From Paramagnetospirillum marisnigri (GTDB lineage Bacteria > Pseudomonadota > Alphaproteobacteria > Rhodospirillales > Magnetospirillaceae): DNA of 64,000 nt. Below, piece by piece: positions 44,164 to 52,371 of this stretch. Position 1 is the stretch's first letter. Each line of letters starts with the position of its first letter. The stretch spans positions 1 through 64,000 of the forward strand of contig NZ_LWQT01000010.1 of the NCBI RefSeq assembly GCF_001650715.1. Reading direction: 5' to 3'. Made by a program: the position numbers and the translations under genes. Under the pieces are notes generated by a model. That model ran no database searches. It had not been told where the DNA came from and worked only from the letters and a program-made list of their open reading frames with translations.

Positions 44164-44547
44164 TCAGGCGAGGGGAGGGGCGCGGGCCGAATAGGCAGAG
44201 GCGATACGCCCAGGACGTGCCTGGGTCGGGGCCAATGCATAGGTAACATCCGAGGCGAGGCGCGACGGAAGGGTCTGATCCGCCGAGGGCGGGGGCAGCA
44301 TGGCCGTCCGGCCGACTTGGCAATAGGTGCAGCAGTCGTGGACCGAGCCGGTCTTGCCGGGGGCACTGTCTCCCGCATCATTGACCGAGCGGGGGCTGTG
44401 GCAGATTTCCCCGGCGACCAGGGGGTCAGGCCAATTCGTCCCGAGATGGGAGAGTGCCTCGGACAGGGAGCCGACGAACAGCGACACGGCCAGCAGGATC
44501 GCTGCCATGCTTCGCCAGGTTCTGGTCGTCGACAAACGGGGGCTCAT
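44164..44547 (-). CDS. DUF2946-like secreted Cys-containing protein
   Basis: A 127-residue small protein with an N-terminal signal peptide (MAAILLAVSLFVGSLSEA) and a single HDCCTYCQ cluster, the layout of the DUF2946 family. Genes of this family often lie in front of OprC-type copper receptors, as here (95 bp upstream of the receptor start), suggesting a periplasmic copper role. The ribosome-binding site is weak, so the start is less sure than the frame. Confidence 0.7.
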   Translation of the reverse strand: MSPRLSTTRTWRSMAAILLAVSLFVGSLSEALSHLGTNWPDPLVAGEICHSPRSVNDAGDSAPGKTGSVHDCCTYCQVGRTAMLPPPSADQTLPSRLASDVTYALAPTQARPGRIASAYSARAPPLA

Positions 44548-44778
44548 ACTTTAGCGGTCCATAATATTCAGTGATGGTGTCTGGAGAATTTCTTGAATCC
44601 AGAAGGCCAAGCTCTTGATACACGCCACCAGTAGCAAAGACCACCATCTGTCGGCATGACCCATGTCAAGAACGGGGGGGGCAGCGATGTTTTCGGTCTG
44701 TGACAAGGCGTCACTTCAACTTCCTATCCATTTGATCTAATGTCTCGGAGGGATGGGTCTAGGGCTGAAGGAATAGGG
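44548..44778. promoter_or_regulatory. divergent regulatory gap (copper operon / diguanylate cyclase)
   Basis: About 230 bp between divergent genes. On the minus strand TTCTCC and TATTAT (forward 44571-44576) are 17 bp apart and could serve the copper operon. CTTGACATGGGTCATG lies further upstream (about 44655-44670) and contains a TGAC-N4-GTCA inverted repeat that might bind a regulator. Both are tentative. Confidence 0.3.
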
Positions 44779-45939
44779 GTGAGTTTCGACACCAAGACCC
44801 TGTGGGTAGCGCTGGCGGTCAGCAACATGCTGTTCGGCCTGTTGATGCTGGCCTATGCAAATCCCGGCGGCGATCGCTCCATCAGCCGCACCTGGGCCAT
44901 CGGGCAGGTGGTCAAGGGGGTGGCCATCGTCCTGATCGTCCTGAAGACGGCGTTGCCCTATCCGGTCAGCTTCGTCGGCAACTCCCTCTACATGGTTGGC
45001 CACTTCCTCGAACTGCTGGCGTTTCTCGCCTATGCGGGACAGTCCTGCCGACGGGGGCAAGCCCTGGGAGTGCTGCTGGGGTTGCTGGCGCTGTACAATC
45101 TGGCCGTGGGCTTGATTCCGTTCGGAGCCGAGCCTCGCCATATGGCGGTGCTGTTTTCGCTGTCCCTGTGCATCCTCTATACCCTCAATGCCCTGGCCTT
45201 GCTGGCGTCGGGGCGTCGGCGGTCGCTGGTCCAGAGGCTGTTGATCGCCAGCAATGGCCTGATCGCCGTCACGGCTCTGGCCCGCGCCTTGGTGGCATGG
45301 TTGAGCGAAAGCTGGGATCCACACCAGGGCATGCTGGCCAATCAGGCTCTGTTCCTGGCCGGTTTCATCTTTTCCATCAGCGACGGCTTCGGCTTCCTGC
45401 TGCTGGTGAAGGAAGACGCCGACCGCGACCTGCTGCGCATGGCGACGGTGGATGGCCTGACCGGCCTGGCCAATCGCATGGCCTTCATGCTCCAGGCCGA
45501 GGATCGCCGCAAACTATGCCTGCGCACCGGCCAGCCCATTTCCCTGCTGATGATGGATGTGGACAATTTCAAGCGGATCAACGACGTCCATGGCCATGCC
45601 ACCGGCGATGCCGTCCTGCGTGCCATCGGCGAGTTGATGCGGAAGCAATTCCGGGATGTGGATGTCTGCGGCCGCCTGGGGGGCGAGGAATTCGCCGTGG
45701 TGTTGCCGGGGACGCCCGTGGCCGCGGCGATGGAAGTGGCGGAACGGCTGCGGCTGGGCCTGGCCGAGACTCCCATCACGGTAGAGGGCGTTTCCCTTCG
45801 TATCACCGCCAGCTTTGGGGTTGCCGATCTCGCCTCGCTCCATGGATTGGAGCAGACCATGTCGCTGGCGGACCAGCGGCTGTATCAGGCCAAGAATCTG
45901 GGGCGGAACCGGGTGGTCGGCATCCAGCCCCTGGCTTGA
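44779..45939 (+). CDS. membrane diguanylate cyclase
   Basis: A 386-residue protein with six or seven predicted membrane helices in residues 5-205 and a cytosolic GGDEF domain from about 220. The active site is GGEEF, with an RDVD inhibitory site (RxxD) five residues upstream, so the enzyme should make c-di-GMP and be product-inhibited. The membrane part resembles MASE-type sensor regions but I cannot name the class. GTG at 44779 is preferred (GAAGGA about seven bases upstream) over the ATG at 44740, which lacks a ribosome site. A SCO1-like gene follows 58 bp later on the same strand. Confidence 0.88.
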   Translation: MSFDTKTLWVALAVSNMLFGLLMLAYANPGGDRSISRTWAIGQVVKGVAIVLIVLKTALPYPVSFVGNSLYMVGHFLELLAFLAYAGQSCRRGQALGVLLGLLALYNLAVGLIPFGAEPRHMAVLFSLSLCILYTLNALALLASGRRRSLVQRLLIASNGLIAVTALARALVAWLSESWDPHQGMLANQALFLAGFIFSISDGFGFLLLVKEDADRDLLRMATVDGLTGLANRMAFMLQAEDRRKLCLRTGQPISLLMMDVDNFKRINDVHGHATGDAVLRAIGELMRKQFRDVDVCGRLGGEEFAVVLPGTPVAAAMEVAERLRLGLAETPITVEGVSLRITASFGVADLASLHGLEQTMSLADQRLYQAKNLGRNRVVGIQPLA

Positions 45940-45997
45940 TCTCGATCATGGCGGGGGAATCGGGGCGGAGGCAATGTCTGCGCCCGAGGAGACTCCC

Positions 45998-46552
45998 ATG
46001 TCGATCTTTCTGAGACTCGCCTTGTTGGTGCTGTGTTTGCTGCACAGCGCGTCCCCGGTCCTTGCCGATGCCATCGGCGGGCCATTCACCCTGGTCGGGG
46101 AGGGGAGAGAGAGCATCAGCGATAGCCGCTTTCGCGGCCAATGGATGCTGATCTATTTCGGCTATACCTCTTGCCCCGATGCCTGTCCCACCGATCTCCA
46201 GCGCATGACCGAGGCCCTGGATGCCCTGGGACCGCTGGCCGAGCGCATCCAGCCCCTGTTGATCACCCTGGATCCCGCCCGCGACACCCCGTCGGTCCTG
46301 ACGGACTATGTCCGCATGTTCCATCCCCGGCTGAGGGGGCTGACCGGTTCCGTCGAGCAGATCGACGAGGTGGCGCGGCGCTATCGCGTCCGCTGGGTGC
46401 GCAATCCGCCCGATGCCCAGGGGGCCTATTCGGTGGACCATACCACCACCCTTTATCTGGTCGGGCCGAATGGCGCCTTCGTGGAGTGGTACAAATCCGG
46501 AGTGGCTCCCGCCGCCATGGCCGAGGCCATCCGGCGCAGGCTGGCCCGGTGA
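45998..46552 (+). CDS. SCO1/SenC-family copper chaperone
   Basis: A 184-residue exported thioredoxin-fold protein. A signal peptide spans residues 1-23; the copper ligands are C59 and C63 (TSCPDACPT) and H148 (SVDHTT). It delivers copper to the CuA site of cytochrome c oxidase, or acts as a periplasmic thiol-redox protein. CGAGGAG lies seven bases before the ATG at 45998; earlier in-frame starts overlap the cyclase gene. Located near the OprC-like receptor and DUF2946 gene, it adds to the copper theme. Confidence 0.92.
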   Translation: MSIFLRLALLVLCLLHSASPVLADAIGGPFTLVGEGRESISDSRFRGQWMLIYFGYTSCPDACPTDLQRMTEALDALGPLAERIQPLLITLDPARDTPSVLTDYVRMFHPRLRGLTGSVEQIDEVARRYRVRWVRNPPDAQGAYSVDHTTTLYLVGPNGAFVEWYKSGVAPAAMAEAIRRRLAR

Positions 46553-46556
46553 GAAT

Positions 46557-48365
46557 TCATGCACGGGTCCCCGAGGTTCGGATTTCTGCCATGAAGTGGT
46601 TCACATCGCCCTCCAGGGAATGCACCACCTTGGACAGGCTGTTGGAACTCCAGATGACCCGGACGGTGCCGGCACACGCCATGGTCGAGGCCTTGGCCAA
46701 GGTTATGACACTGTCCACCACATCATTGGCTTCCTGGGCGACCTGATCGATATTGGCGGCAATGTCGCGGGTGGCGGCTTCCTGTTGCTGGACCTCGCCC
46801 GCGATGGTCGCGGTGACGGTGTCGATGGCCTGGATGGTGGAGACCACGCCATCGATCGCCGATGTCATCTGGAGAGTGGAGTCCTGAACCGCCGCCACCT
46901 GCGCGGATATTTCCTCGGTGGCCTTGGCGGTTTGGGTGGCCAGGTTCTTGACCTCGCCCGCCACAACGGCGAAGCCCTTGCCCGCTTCGCCCGCCCTCGC
47001 CGCCTCGATGGTGGCGTTCAAGGCCAGCAGATTGGTCTGGGCCGCGATGGCGTTGATCAGAGAAACAATCTCCTCGATGGAATGGACGGTTCTGGACAGG
47101 TCCCGCATTTGATCGGAGGTTGAATTGGCCTGGGAAACGGCGCGGCCTGCGATTTCCGTGGATTGGCGGACCTGATGGGCGATGCCGTTGATCGAGGAGG
47201 CCAGCTGACGGGTTGCCGCCGACACCACCGCTGCCCGTTCGGTGGTCTTGTTTGCGATATCCCCCAGGGCCATGGAGCAGCCACCGCTTTTTTCGGATTG
47301 GCTCGCCATGGAATGGGCGGTCCGCCCGATGGAGGACGACGCCTTCGATACTTCGAGAACCCTGGCCTTGACGGTGGATTCGAAGTGGTCGGCCAGCGTG
47401 GTCAAGGCCAAGAGCTTGTCCATCTCGGCGGCCCGTTCGGCGTTACGGCGTTCTTCCTCCAACTGATGAACCCGGAGGAAGGTTTCTTTCGCCCGTGCAA
47501 TGCCGCGAGCCACAGTACCCAGTTGATCGGGGCGATCAATATCGGAAACGATGACGCCCGCCAATAACTCGGGCTGATGCGCCGAGGCGATGATCTCGTC
47601 GATGGCCCGGCCTTGGCGGATCACCGCGCGCGCAAGCCTGAGCAGCATCCATCCCAGCATGCCCCCGCCAATGGTGGCGGTGGCGAGAACGGCCAGCAAT
47701 CCGGATATCCGATTCCGAAGCTTGAATTCGGCCATGTCATCGCGGGATTGATGAATCTGATCGATCGTCTGGTCAATAACGCCCTTGAAGCGCGCGAAGG
47801 AAAGGCGACGGTCGGCCAGTTCGGCCTGGCGACGGTCGAACGTCGCGGTGCGCTCCTGATGGCGGGCGCGCAATTGCTCAACGGCATGGGCCGGATCGGG
47901 AATTGTCATGCTTTCCACGACAACCCCAATGAACTTGCTCGCCATGTCATGTTGCCCGCGATAGAAAATCACGGACTGCTTGGCCTCGTCGGCGACAATG
48001 AACAGCGATCCCAGTTTGTCTATGCCGCCACGAACCCGTCGGTCCGCGATTCGGTCACGGTAGTCCTCGGCCCCGAATGTCAGTTGTGAACGGGATGTCG
48101 ACATGGCTGCCGCCTCGGCCAGCAACTGTTCGACGGTGGCCGTGGCTTCGCGGATGATGGCCTTCTCCTCGGCCGCGAATCCGGCTTCTCCCATGGACTG
48201 GATATTCGGGATGATGCGGCCGAAGATGATGCTTTCGTAGCCGCTTTCTATGGCGGAGATGGTGGCGTGGGCGATGGTGAAGGATACGGCGACCGTGGCC
48301 CCCAGGACGATGGCCAAGGTCGTTATCAGCTCGCGCGCAATGCTGCTGCGAATTCGTGAGAGCAT
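46557..48365 (-). CDS. methyl-accepting chemotaxis protein
   Basis: A 602-residue chemoreceptor. Membrane helices lie at about 13-35 and 218-240 around a helical periplasmic sensor; a HAMP-like segment follows and the signalling domain carries the conserved hairpin tip [38 protein letters not shown]. No C-terminal CheR-binding pentapeptide is visible. The tail ends in [11 protein letters not shown], where many Magnetospirillum-type receptors end similarly. The ATG at 48365 (MLSRIRSS) gives a clean N-terminal helix; the longer frame to 48560 covers the palindromic regulatory region. Converges with the SCO1 gene, 4 bp apart. Confidence 0.94.
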   Translation of the reverse strand: MLSRIRSSIARELITTLAIVLGATVAVSFTIAHATISAIESGYESIIFGRIIPNIQSMGEAGFAAEEKAIIREATATVEQLLAEAAAMSTSRSQLTFGAEDYRDRIADRRVRGGIDKLGSLFIVADEAKQSVIFYRGQHDMASKFIGVVVESMTIPDPAHAVEQLRARHQERTATFDRRQAELADRRLSFARFKGVIDQTIDQIHQSRDDMAEFKLRNRISGLLAVLATATIGGGMLGWMLLRLARAVIRQGRAIDEIIASAHQPELLAGVIVSDIDRPDQLGTVARGIARAKETFLRVHQLEEERRNAERAAEMDKLLALTTLADHFESTVKARVLEVSKASSSIGRTAHSMASQSEKSGGCSMALGDIANKTTERAAVVSAATRQLASSINGIAHQVRQSTEIAGRAVSQANSTSDQMRDLSRTVHSIEEIVSLINAIAAQTNLLALNATIEAARAGEAGKGFAVVAGEVKNLATQTAKATEEISAQVAAVQDSTLQMTSAIDGVVSTIQAIDTVTATIAGEVQQQEAATRDIAANIDQVAQEANDVVDSVITLAKASTMACAGTVRVIWSSNSLSKVVHSLEGDVNHFMAEIRTSGTRA

Positions 48366-48487
48366 AGTGCCCGGCACCCCCCGAGAATGACTCAAAAGTG
48401 AAATAAAACTGTCACAAATGAGTGAGTATTTTTTTGGCGCATTTGCGAATTTCTGCGCTGTGTCATTGATTGACCATGGCAGAGGAT

Positions 48488-48504
48488 ACTCATGATACAT
48501 GAGT
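48488..48504. promoter_or_regulatory. perfect palindrome ACTCATG-ATA-CATGAGT
   Basis: Seven-base arms with a three-base centre, no mismatch. Its centre is 21 bp from that of the palindrome at 48509-48525, which would place both on the same face of the helix. Proposed operator. Confidence 0.5.
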
Positions 48505-48508
48505 TGCA

Positions 48509-48525
48509 CAATTATGTCATAATTG
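48509..48525. promoter_or_regulatory. perfect palindrome CAATTATG-T-CATAATTG
   Basis: Eight-base arms with a one-base centre, no mismatch, four bases from the preceding palindrome. Both share inner ATG..CAT half-sites. Proposed operator of the same regulator. Confidence 0.5.
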
Positions 48526-48661
48526 CCTTGTGGCGAGGAACCGTGGTTGCTCTGTTGCAAGGGGGGCTGGCCGTGCTGTCCGGCGAGAAACCCTCGGACG
48601 GCTTGTCGCGCGGCATCTTCTCGGCGATGATGTCGAACCGTGACGAACAGGAGTGCCCGCG

Positions 48662-49357
48662 GTGAGCCTGATCTTTCCCGCCCCCCCGACCGTCTCCGCT
48701 CCCATCGACGGTAGCGCCGATCGCTTTCCCATTCACCGCATCTTCTGCGTCGGCCGTAATTACGAAGCCCATGCCAAGGAGATGGGCGCGGTGGCGGATC
48801 GCGAGGCGCCCTTTTATTTCATGAAGGGCAGCTACGCCTATTGCCCATCGGACGCCACCATTCCCTATGCACCGGGCACCGCCAATCTGCACCACGAGAT
48901 GGAACTGGTGGCCGCCATCGGCAAGGCGGGATTCCGCATTCCGGCCGAGACGGCGGCGGATCATGTCTTCGGCTATGCCTGCGGCCTGGACATGACCCGG
49001 CGCGACCTGCAGTTCGCCGCCCGCGACAAGCAGCGGCCGTGGGATTTCGGCAAGAATTTCGAGAACGGGGCGGTGCTGTCGGCCATTGTTCCCGCCACTC
49101 GCATCGGCCATCCCGCCAAGGCCCGCATCACCCTGTCGGTCAACGGCCAGACCCGCCAGGATTCCGATATCGACCAGATGATCCATCCGGTTCCGGCGCT
49201 GGTGGCCTATCTGTCCCAGTATTATCATCTGGAGCCGGGTGACCTGATCTATACCGGCACGCCGGAAGGGGTGGGGCCGGTCAAGGCGGGCGACCGCATC
49301 GAGGGCAGCATCGACGGCGTCGGCTCCATCGGCCTGACCATCGGCCCGGCGGAATAG
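48662..49357 (+). CDS. fumarylacetoacetate hydrolase-family protein
   Basis: A 231-residue FAH-domain enzyme (acylpyruvase or fumarylpyruvate hydrolase-like). [15 protein letters not shown] starts the domain; the metal-binding E in LHHEMELV, the TRRDLQ stretch and [14 protein letters not shown] at the end are typical of the short bacterial members. It cleaves C-C bonds of diketo acids or decarboxylates oxaloacetate; the substrate cannot be told. AGGAG at 48649-48653 is correctly spaced for the GTG at 48662; the GTG at 48653 overlaps the ribosome site. Confidence 0.92.
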   Translation: MSLIFPAPPTVSAPIDGSADRFPIHRIFCVGRNYEAHAKEMGAVADREAPFYFMKGSYAYCPSDATIPYAPGTANLHHEMELVAAIGKAGFRIPAETAADHVFGYACGLDMTRRDLQFAARDKQRPWDFGKNFENGAVLSAIVPATRIGHPAKARITLSVNGQTRQDSDIDQMIHPVPALVAYLSQYYHLEPGDLIYTGTPEGVGPVKAGDRIEGSIDGVGSIGLTIGPAE

Positions 49358-49375
49358 ACAGGGTCGGGCCGCGTC

Positions 49376-50668
49376 GTGCCACCCGTCATGACCGCCTTCG
49401 ACCTCTATCGCGCCGGTCGCCCCGCCGAAGCCTTGACCGTGGCCAATGCCGCGCTGGCGGGAGATCCCGCCGACGAGGGCGCCGCCTGCGCCATGGGCTG
49501 CGCCCTGGTCATGCTGGGCCGCGCCGCCGAGTTGCCCCGGCTGGCCGAGCATCTCAATCTGGCGGCGGGCGAGGCCAAGGGCTGGATCATCACCGCCACC
49601 GTGCTGCATTGCCTGTTGGGCGACGGTCATCACCAGGAGCTGGTGGCGGCCGAGCAATCCATCGCCCAGGACAGCCCGGTCCATATCCTGGCCGTCTATT
49701 TCGGCGGTTGCGCCCGCATGATGCTGGGCGACATGGGCAGCGCGGTGGACCGCTTCGACTGGTTCCGCCGCCATGTTCGCTTCTATGCCGCCCATATCAA
49801 TTTCAGCGCCCATCCGCTGCTCAGCATGGTCTATCGCCAGGGGCGCTGCATCGCCGGTCCCGACGAGATCGATCGCCGTCTCGCCACCCCAAGGACTTCG
49901 CCCGCGTCGCGGCTGGTGGGCGAGATCGCGGCGGGCGAGGGGCCTGTGCTGTTCACCTGCCTGGACGATCGCTATTTCACCCTGTTCGGCCCGGCCTTCG
50001 TCGAGGCCAACCTGGCCGCCAATCCCTCCACGCCGCTGGTGCTGCATGTCATCGGACCGTCGGAGGCGAGCCTGGAAAGGCTGGAGGCCCTGGCGCTATC
50101 TTTTTCCGGACGCTTTGCCGCCAGCGTCGAGGACCGGCCGCTCTTCTCGACGGTGACCTATTTCGCCTCGGCCCGCTTTTTCGTGGTGGAGCAATTGCTT
50201 GCCCGGTTCGGACGGCCGATGATCTCGCTGGATGGCGAGGTGAGGGCGGCGGTGGAAGGGCTGGGGCTGGCCTCGGCCTGTCGCAACCTGGATTTCGCCT
50301 GCTTCGGCACTGGCCGCGACGAGCCGGGCTCGGTCTGGCAAGCCTCGGTGATGTGGTTCGGCACCTCTGCCGACGCCCGCGGCTTCATCCACGCCCTTCA
50401 GGCCTATTGCCTGCCAGAATTGGGGCATCCCAGCCTGCTGACCTGGCAGTTGGACCAGGCGGCCCTGTTGGCGTGTAGCCATTATTTCCAGGTTCGGGGC
50501 TTGCCGCTTGCCTTCGGCGATCTGCGCCATCTGCTGGGGATGCCCCTGGTGGATGCCATCGCGGATATCGTCTCGGCCGAGGCCAAGGAGGACGACAAGC
50601 ACGGCAAGATGGCGGGGGAGGTTCGGGCGGTGGGGGCGGAGTTGGGGCGGCTTTACACCAGCTTGTGA
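49376..50668 (+). CDS. hypothetical protein, TPR-like N-terminus with possible glycosyltransferase-like domain
   Basis: A 430-residue soluble protein I do not recognise firmly. Residues 8-140 look like TPR-type helical hairpins (DLYRAGRPAEALTVANAALAGDP). Residues 185-330 contain a pattern like nucleotide-sugar-binding proteins (GPVLFTCLDDRYFTLFGPAFVEA, LVLHVIGPS, FGRPMISLDGEVR), where the LDGE may stand for a DxD-like motif. The combination suggests a TPR-glycosyltransferase of the surface-polysaccharide type, but this is weak. Start is GTG at 49376 or ATG at 49388; neither has a strong ribosome site. It follows the FAH gene by 18 bp and is probably co-transcribed. Confidence 0.65.
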   Translation: MPPVMTAFDLYRAGRPAEALTVANAALAGDPADEGAACAMGCALVMLGRAAELPRLAEHLNLAAGEAKGWIITATVLHCLLGDGHHQELVAAEQSIAQDSPVHILAVYFGGCARMMLGDMGSAVDRFDWFRRHVRFYAAHINFSAHPLLSMVYRQGRCIAGPDEIDRRLATPRTSPASRLVGEIAAGEGPVLFTCLDDRYFTLFGPAFVEANLAANPSTPLVLHVIGPSEASLERLEALALSFSGRFAASVEDRPLFSTVTYFASARFFVVEQLLARFGRPMISLDGEVRAAVEGLGLASACRNLDFACFGTGRDEPGSVWQASVMWFGTSADARGFIHALQAYCLPELGHPSLLTWQLDQAALLACSHYFQVRGLPLAFGDLRHLLGMPLVDAIADIVSAEAKEDDKHGKMAGEVRAVGAELGRLYTSL

Positions 50669-50694
50669 AAGGCCCGCACGGGCGCCCGGAAAGC

Positions 50695-50724
50695 GGAAAC
50701 GCCGCACTGTGCGGCGGCGTTTCC
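50695..50724 (+). terminator. GC-rich hairpin after the 49376-50668 gene
   Basis: GGAAACGCCGC and GCGGCGTTTCC form a perfect 11-bp stem 27 bp after the stop codon. It has no downstream T run, so termination may be weak or factor-dependent. Confidence 0.55.
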
Positions 50725-50911
50725 CTGCTGAGGAGGGTGGGGATGGGCGGGAAGGCCCCCCTTAGCAGATTTTCCGGAACCGGGATTTCGGCGGTTGCCT
50801 CTGTCCGGCTCACAAAAGTTAGACTAGCAAAGTATTCGGTGGATTAAAACAGGAAGATCACCCGCTCAATTTTACTCAAATCAAAGATCAACTACGTGGC
50901 TATTTAATAAT

Positions 50912-50939
50912 GCATTTGCATAAAATTTTATGAAAATGC
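50912..50939. repeat. 28-bp near-perfect AT-rich palindrome
   Basis: GCATTTGCATAAAA and TTTTATGAAAATGC are inverted copies with a single mismatched pair out of 14. It lies in the most AT-rich part of the intergenic stretch. A regulatory site is likelier than a terminator, because there is no loop. Confidence 0.55.
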
Positions 50940-51131
50940 TGACTTTATAGGAATTCAGCGCCTTTGGTCCGACCAGTCTGGAGTGGTTTTAGGCTTCGGC
51001 TGAGGCGAGATGGTATAGTTCCAGCCGATGGCGTCTATCTGCGTCTAGAATAAAATCCTATATATGGGCGCGCTTGTCTCCGAAGTGGAAGCGGCGCAGC
51101 TTGGAAGAGAAACTTTTGGGGAAGGTGGGGG

Positions 51132-51596
51132 ATGATGCCACGAGTCCTTTTTTCTATCCTGATGCTGCTGGTCTTGACTGGTCCTCCCGCCCTGGCGCAG
51201 TCGGTGACCTTTCCCACATCGCATCTCGACCTGGTCACCGACCAGGGGCGTCGCCATTCCTTCCGGGTCGAATTGGCCTCAAGCCCTGACCAACTGGCCC
51301 AGGGACTGATGTTTCGCCGGTCACTGGAGCCGGATGCGGGCATGCTGTTCGATTTCGGTCAGTCGCGGCCCGTTTCCATGTGGATGAAGAACACCCTGAT
51401 CCCGCTCGATATGCTGTTCATGGACCGGCGGGGGCGGGTTGTCCATGTGGAGGAATTCGCGGTTCCCGGCAGCCTGATTCCCCGAGGACCCAACGAACCG
51501 ATTCTTGGCGTGCTGGAACTGGCGGCCGGTACGGCGCGGCGCCTGGGGCTGAAGCCCGGCGATCGGGTGGAGCACCCCATGTTCAAGCAGCCCTGA
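51132..51596 (+). CDS. DUF192-family exported protein
   Basis: A 154-residue protein with a signal peptide (residues 1-23, ending PPALAQ) and the DUF192 domain: AQGLMFRRSLEPDAGMLFDF, SMWMKNTLIPLDMLF and the late VLELAAGTARRLGLKPGD. The family is a small periplasmic beta-fold of unknown role, frequent near metal and respiration genes. GGGGAAGGTGGGGG precedes the tandem ATG codons. It is followed by tRNA-Pro after 42 bp. Confidence 0.9.
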   Translation: MMPRVLFSILMLLVLTGPPALAQSVTFPTSHLDLVTDQGRRHSFRVELASSPDQLAQGLMFRRSLEPDAGMLFDFGQSRPVSMWMKNTLIPLDMLFMDRRGRVVHVEEFAVPGSLIPRGPNEPILGVLELAAGTARRLGLKPGDRVEHPMFKQP

Positions 51597-51601
51597 TGGC
51601 C

Positions 51602-51629
51602 TTGCCATTCGGGGCGAAACCCCTTACAA
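51602..51629 (+). promoter_or_regulatory. candidate promoter for tRNA-Pro
   Basis: TTGCCA (51602-51607) and TTACAA (51624-51629) are 16 bp apart, with the -10 ending nine bases before the tRNA 5' end, so transcription could begin almost at the mature end. The tRNA could instead be read through from the DUF192 gene. Confidence 0.4.
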
Positions 51630-51638
51630 ACCGCCCAT

Positions 51639-51715
51639 CGGGGTGTAGCTCAGCCTGGTAGAGCGCCAGCTTTGGGAGCTGGATGTCGTAGGTTCGAATC
51701 CTATCGCCCCGACCA
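51639..51715 (+). tRNA. tRNA-Pro (TGG)
   Basis: A complete 77-nt tRNA. The acceptor CGGGGTG pairs with CGCCCCG (one G-T pair), the discriminator is A and CCA is encoded. Anticodon loop CTTTGGGAG gives TGG. The T-loop GTTCGAATC is standard. Confidence 0.95.
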
Positions 51716-51902
51716 TTTCCCAGCCGCGTTGGTTCGATGTGTCGGCCATGTCGATGACAAAGGTCGAGCGGAAACGCGCATTGCCGGTTTTGCGCGGCTG
51801 TGCTAACCCTTCGTCGGACAATTTGGGGCATTGGTTTGCCGATGCCCGGGACAGGACGCGGCGCCCAGCGCCATCATTGGATTGACGAGCAGGAGAACCC
51901 CG

Positions 51903-52211
51903 ATGCAGGTCCGCATCTATCGCCCGGCCAAGACCGCCATGCAGTCCGGACGTTCCGGCAATGCCAAGTCCTGGGTGCTTGAGTATGAGCCCGCCGCTCC
52001 CAAGCAGCCGGACAATCTGATGGGCTGGCTGGGTTCGGACGATACCCGGTCGCAGTTGCGCATCAAGTTCGACAGCTGTGACGCGGCGGTGGCGTTCGCC
52101 AAGAAGAAGGGGCTGGACTATCAGGTGTTCGCCGAGAATGCCCGTCAGCAGAAGCCCAAGAACTACGCCGACAACTTCCGCTACGACAAGCTGGAATTCG
52201 GCCGTTTCTGA
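51903..52211 (+). CDS. NDUFS4-like complex I accessory subunit
   Basis: A 102-residue soluble protein like the alphaproteobacterial ETC complex I subunit (NDUFS4, 18-kDa): VRIYRPAKTAMQSG at the start, then W.L..EP..P......MGW..SDDT..Q..I.FDS...A..FA, and the final KPK.YADNF of the family. It stabilises the NADH-oxidising arm of complex I; in bacteria this subunit is a marker of alphaproteobacteria. CAGGAGAACC precedes the ATG at 51903. The tRNA-Arg gene begins 14 bases after its stop. Confidence 0.92.
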   Translation: MQVRIYRPAKTAMQSGRSGNAKSWVLEYEPAAPKQPDNLMGWLGSDDTRSQLRIKFDSCDAAVAFAKKKGLDYQVFAENARQQKPKNYADNFRYDKLEFGRF

Positions 52212-52225
52212 TCAATAGGCCAACA

Positions 52226-52302
52226 GCGCCCTTAGCTCAGTTGGATAGAGCAGCCGCCTTCTAAGCGGCAGGCCGCTGGTTCGAATCCAGCAGGGCGCGC
52301 CA
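52226..52302 (+). tRNA. tRNA-Arg (TCT)
   Basis: A complete 77-nt tRNA. Acceptor GCGCCCT pairs with AGGGCGC, discriminator G, encoded CCA. Anticodon loop CTTCTAAG gives TCT, decoding AGA, a rare codon in this GC-rich genome. It begins 14 bases after the NDUFS4-like stop, with little room for its own promoter, so it may be processed from that transcript. Confidence 0.95.
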
Positions 52303-52371
52303 TTTCCACGGCAATCAAGACAACCTCTGGCGCGCCGGAAGACCTGCCACGCTTCGGGAATCCTGCCGCAC

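Larger units (their letters stand above)
48366..48661. promoter_or_regulatory. AT-rich divergent regulatory region
   Basis: Nearly 300 bp between the chemoreceptor and the FAH-family gene, clearly more AT-rich than the surrounding DNA. It contains two perfect palindromes (listed separately) and a T7 run at 48429-48436. No clear sigma-70 or sigma-28 promoter could be assigned. Confidence 0.45.
50669..51131. other. 460-bp non-coding AT-rich stretch
   Basis: No gene is seen. It holds a terminator-like hairpin at 50695-50724 and a 28-bp palindrome at 50912-50939, in sequence (about 50810-51060) much more AT-rich than the rest of the window. TATATA at about 51059-51064 could be part of a promoter for the DUF192 gene. 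A small RNA gene cannot be excluded. Confidence 0.5.
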
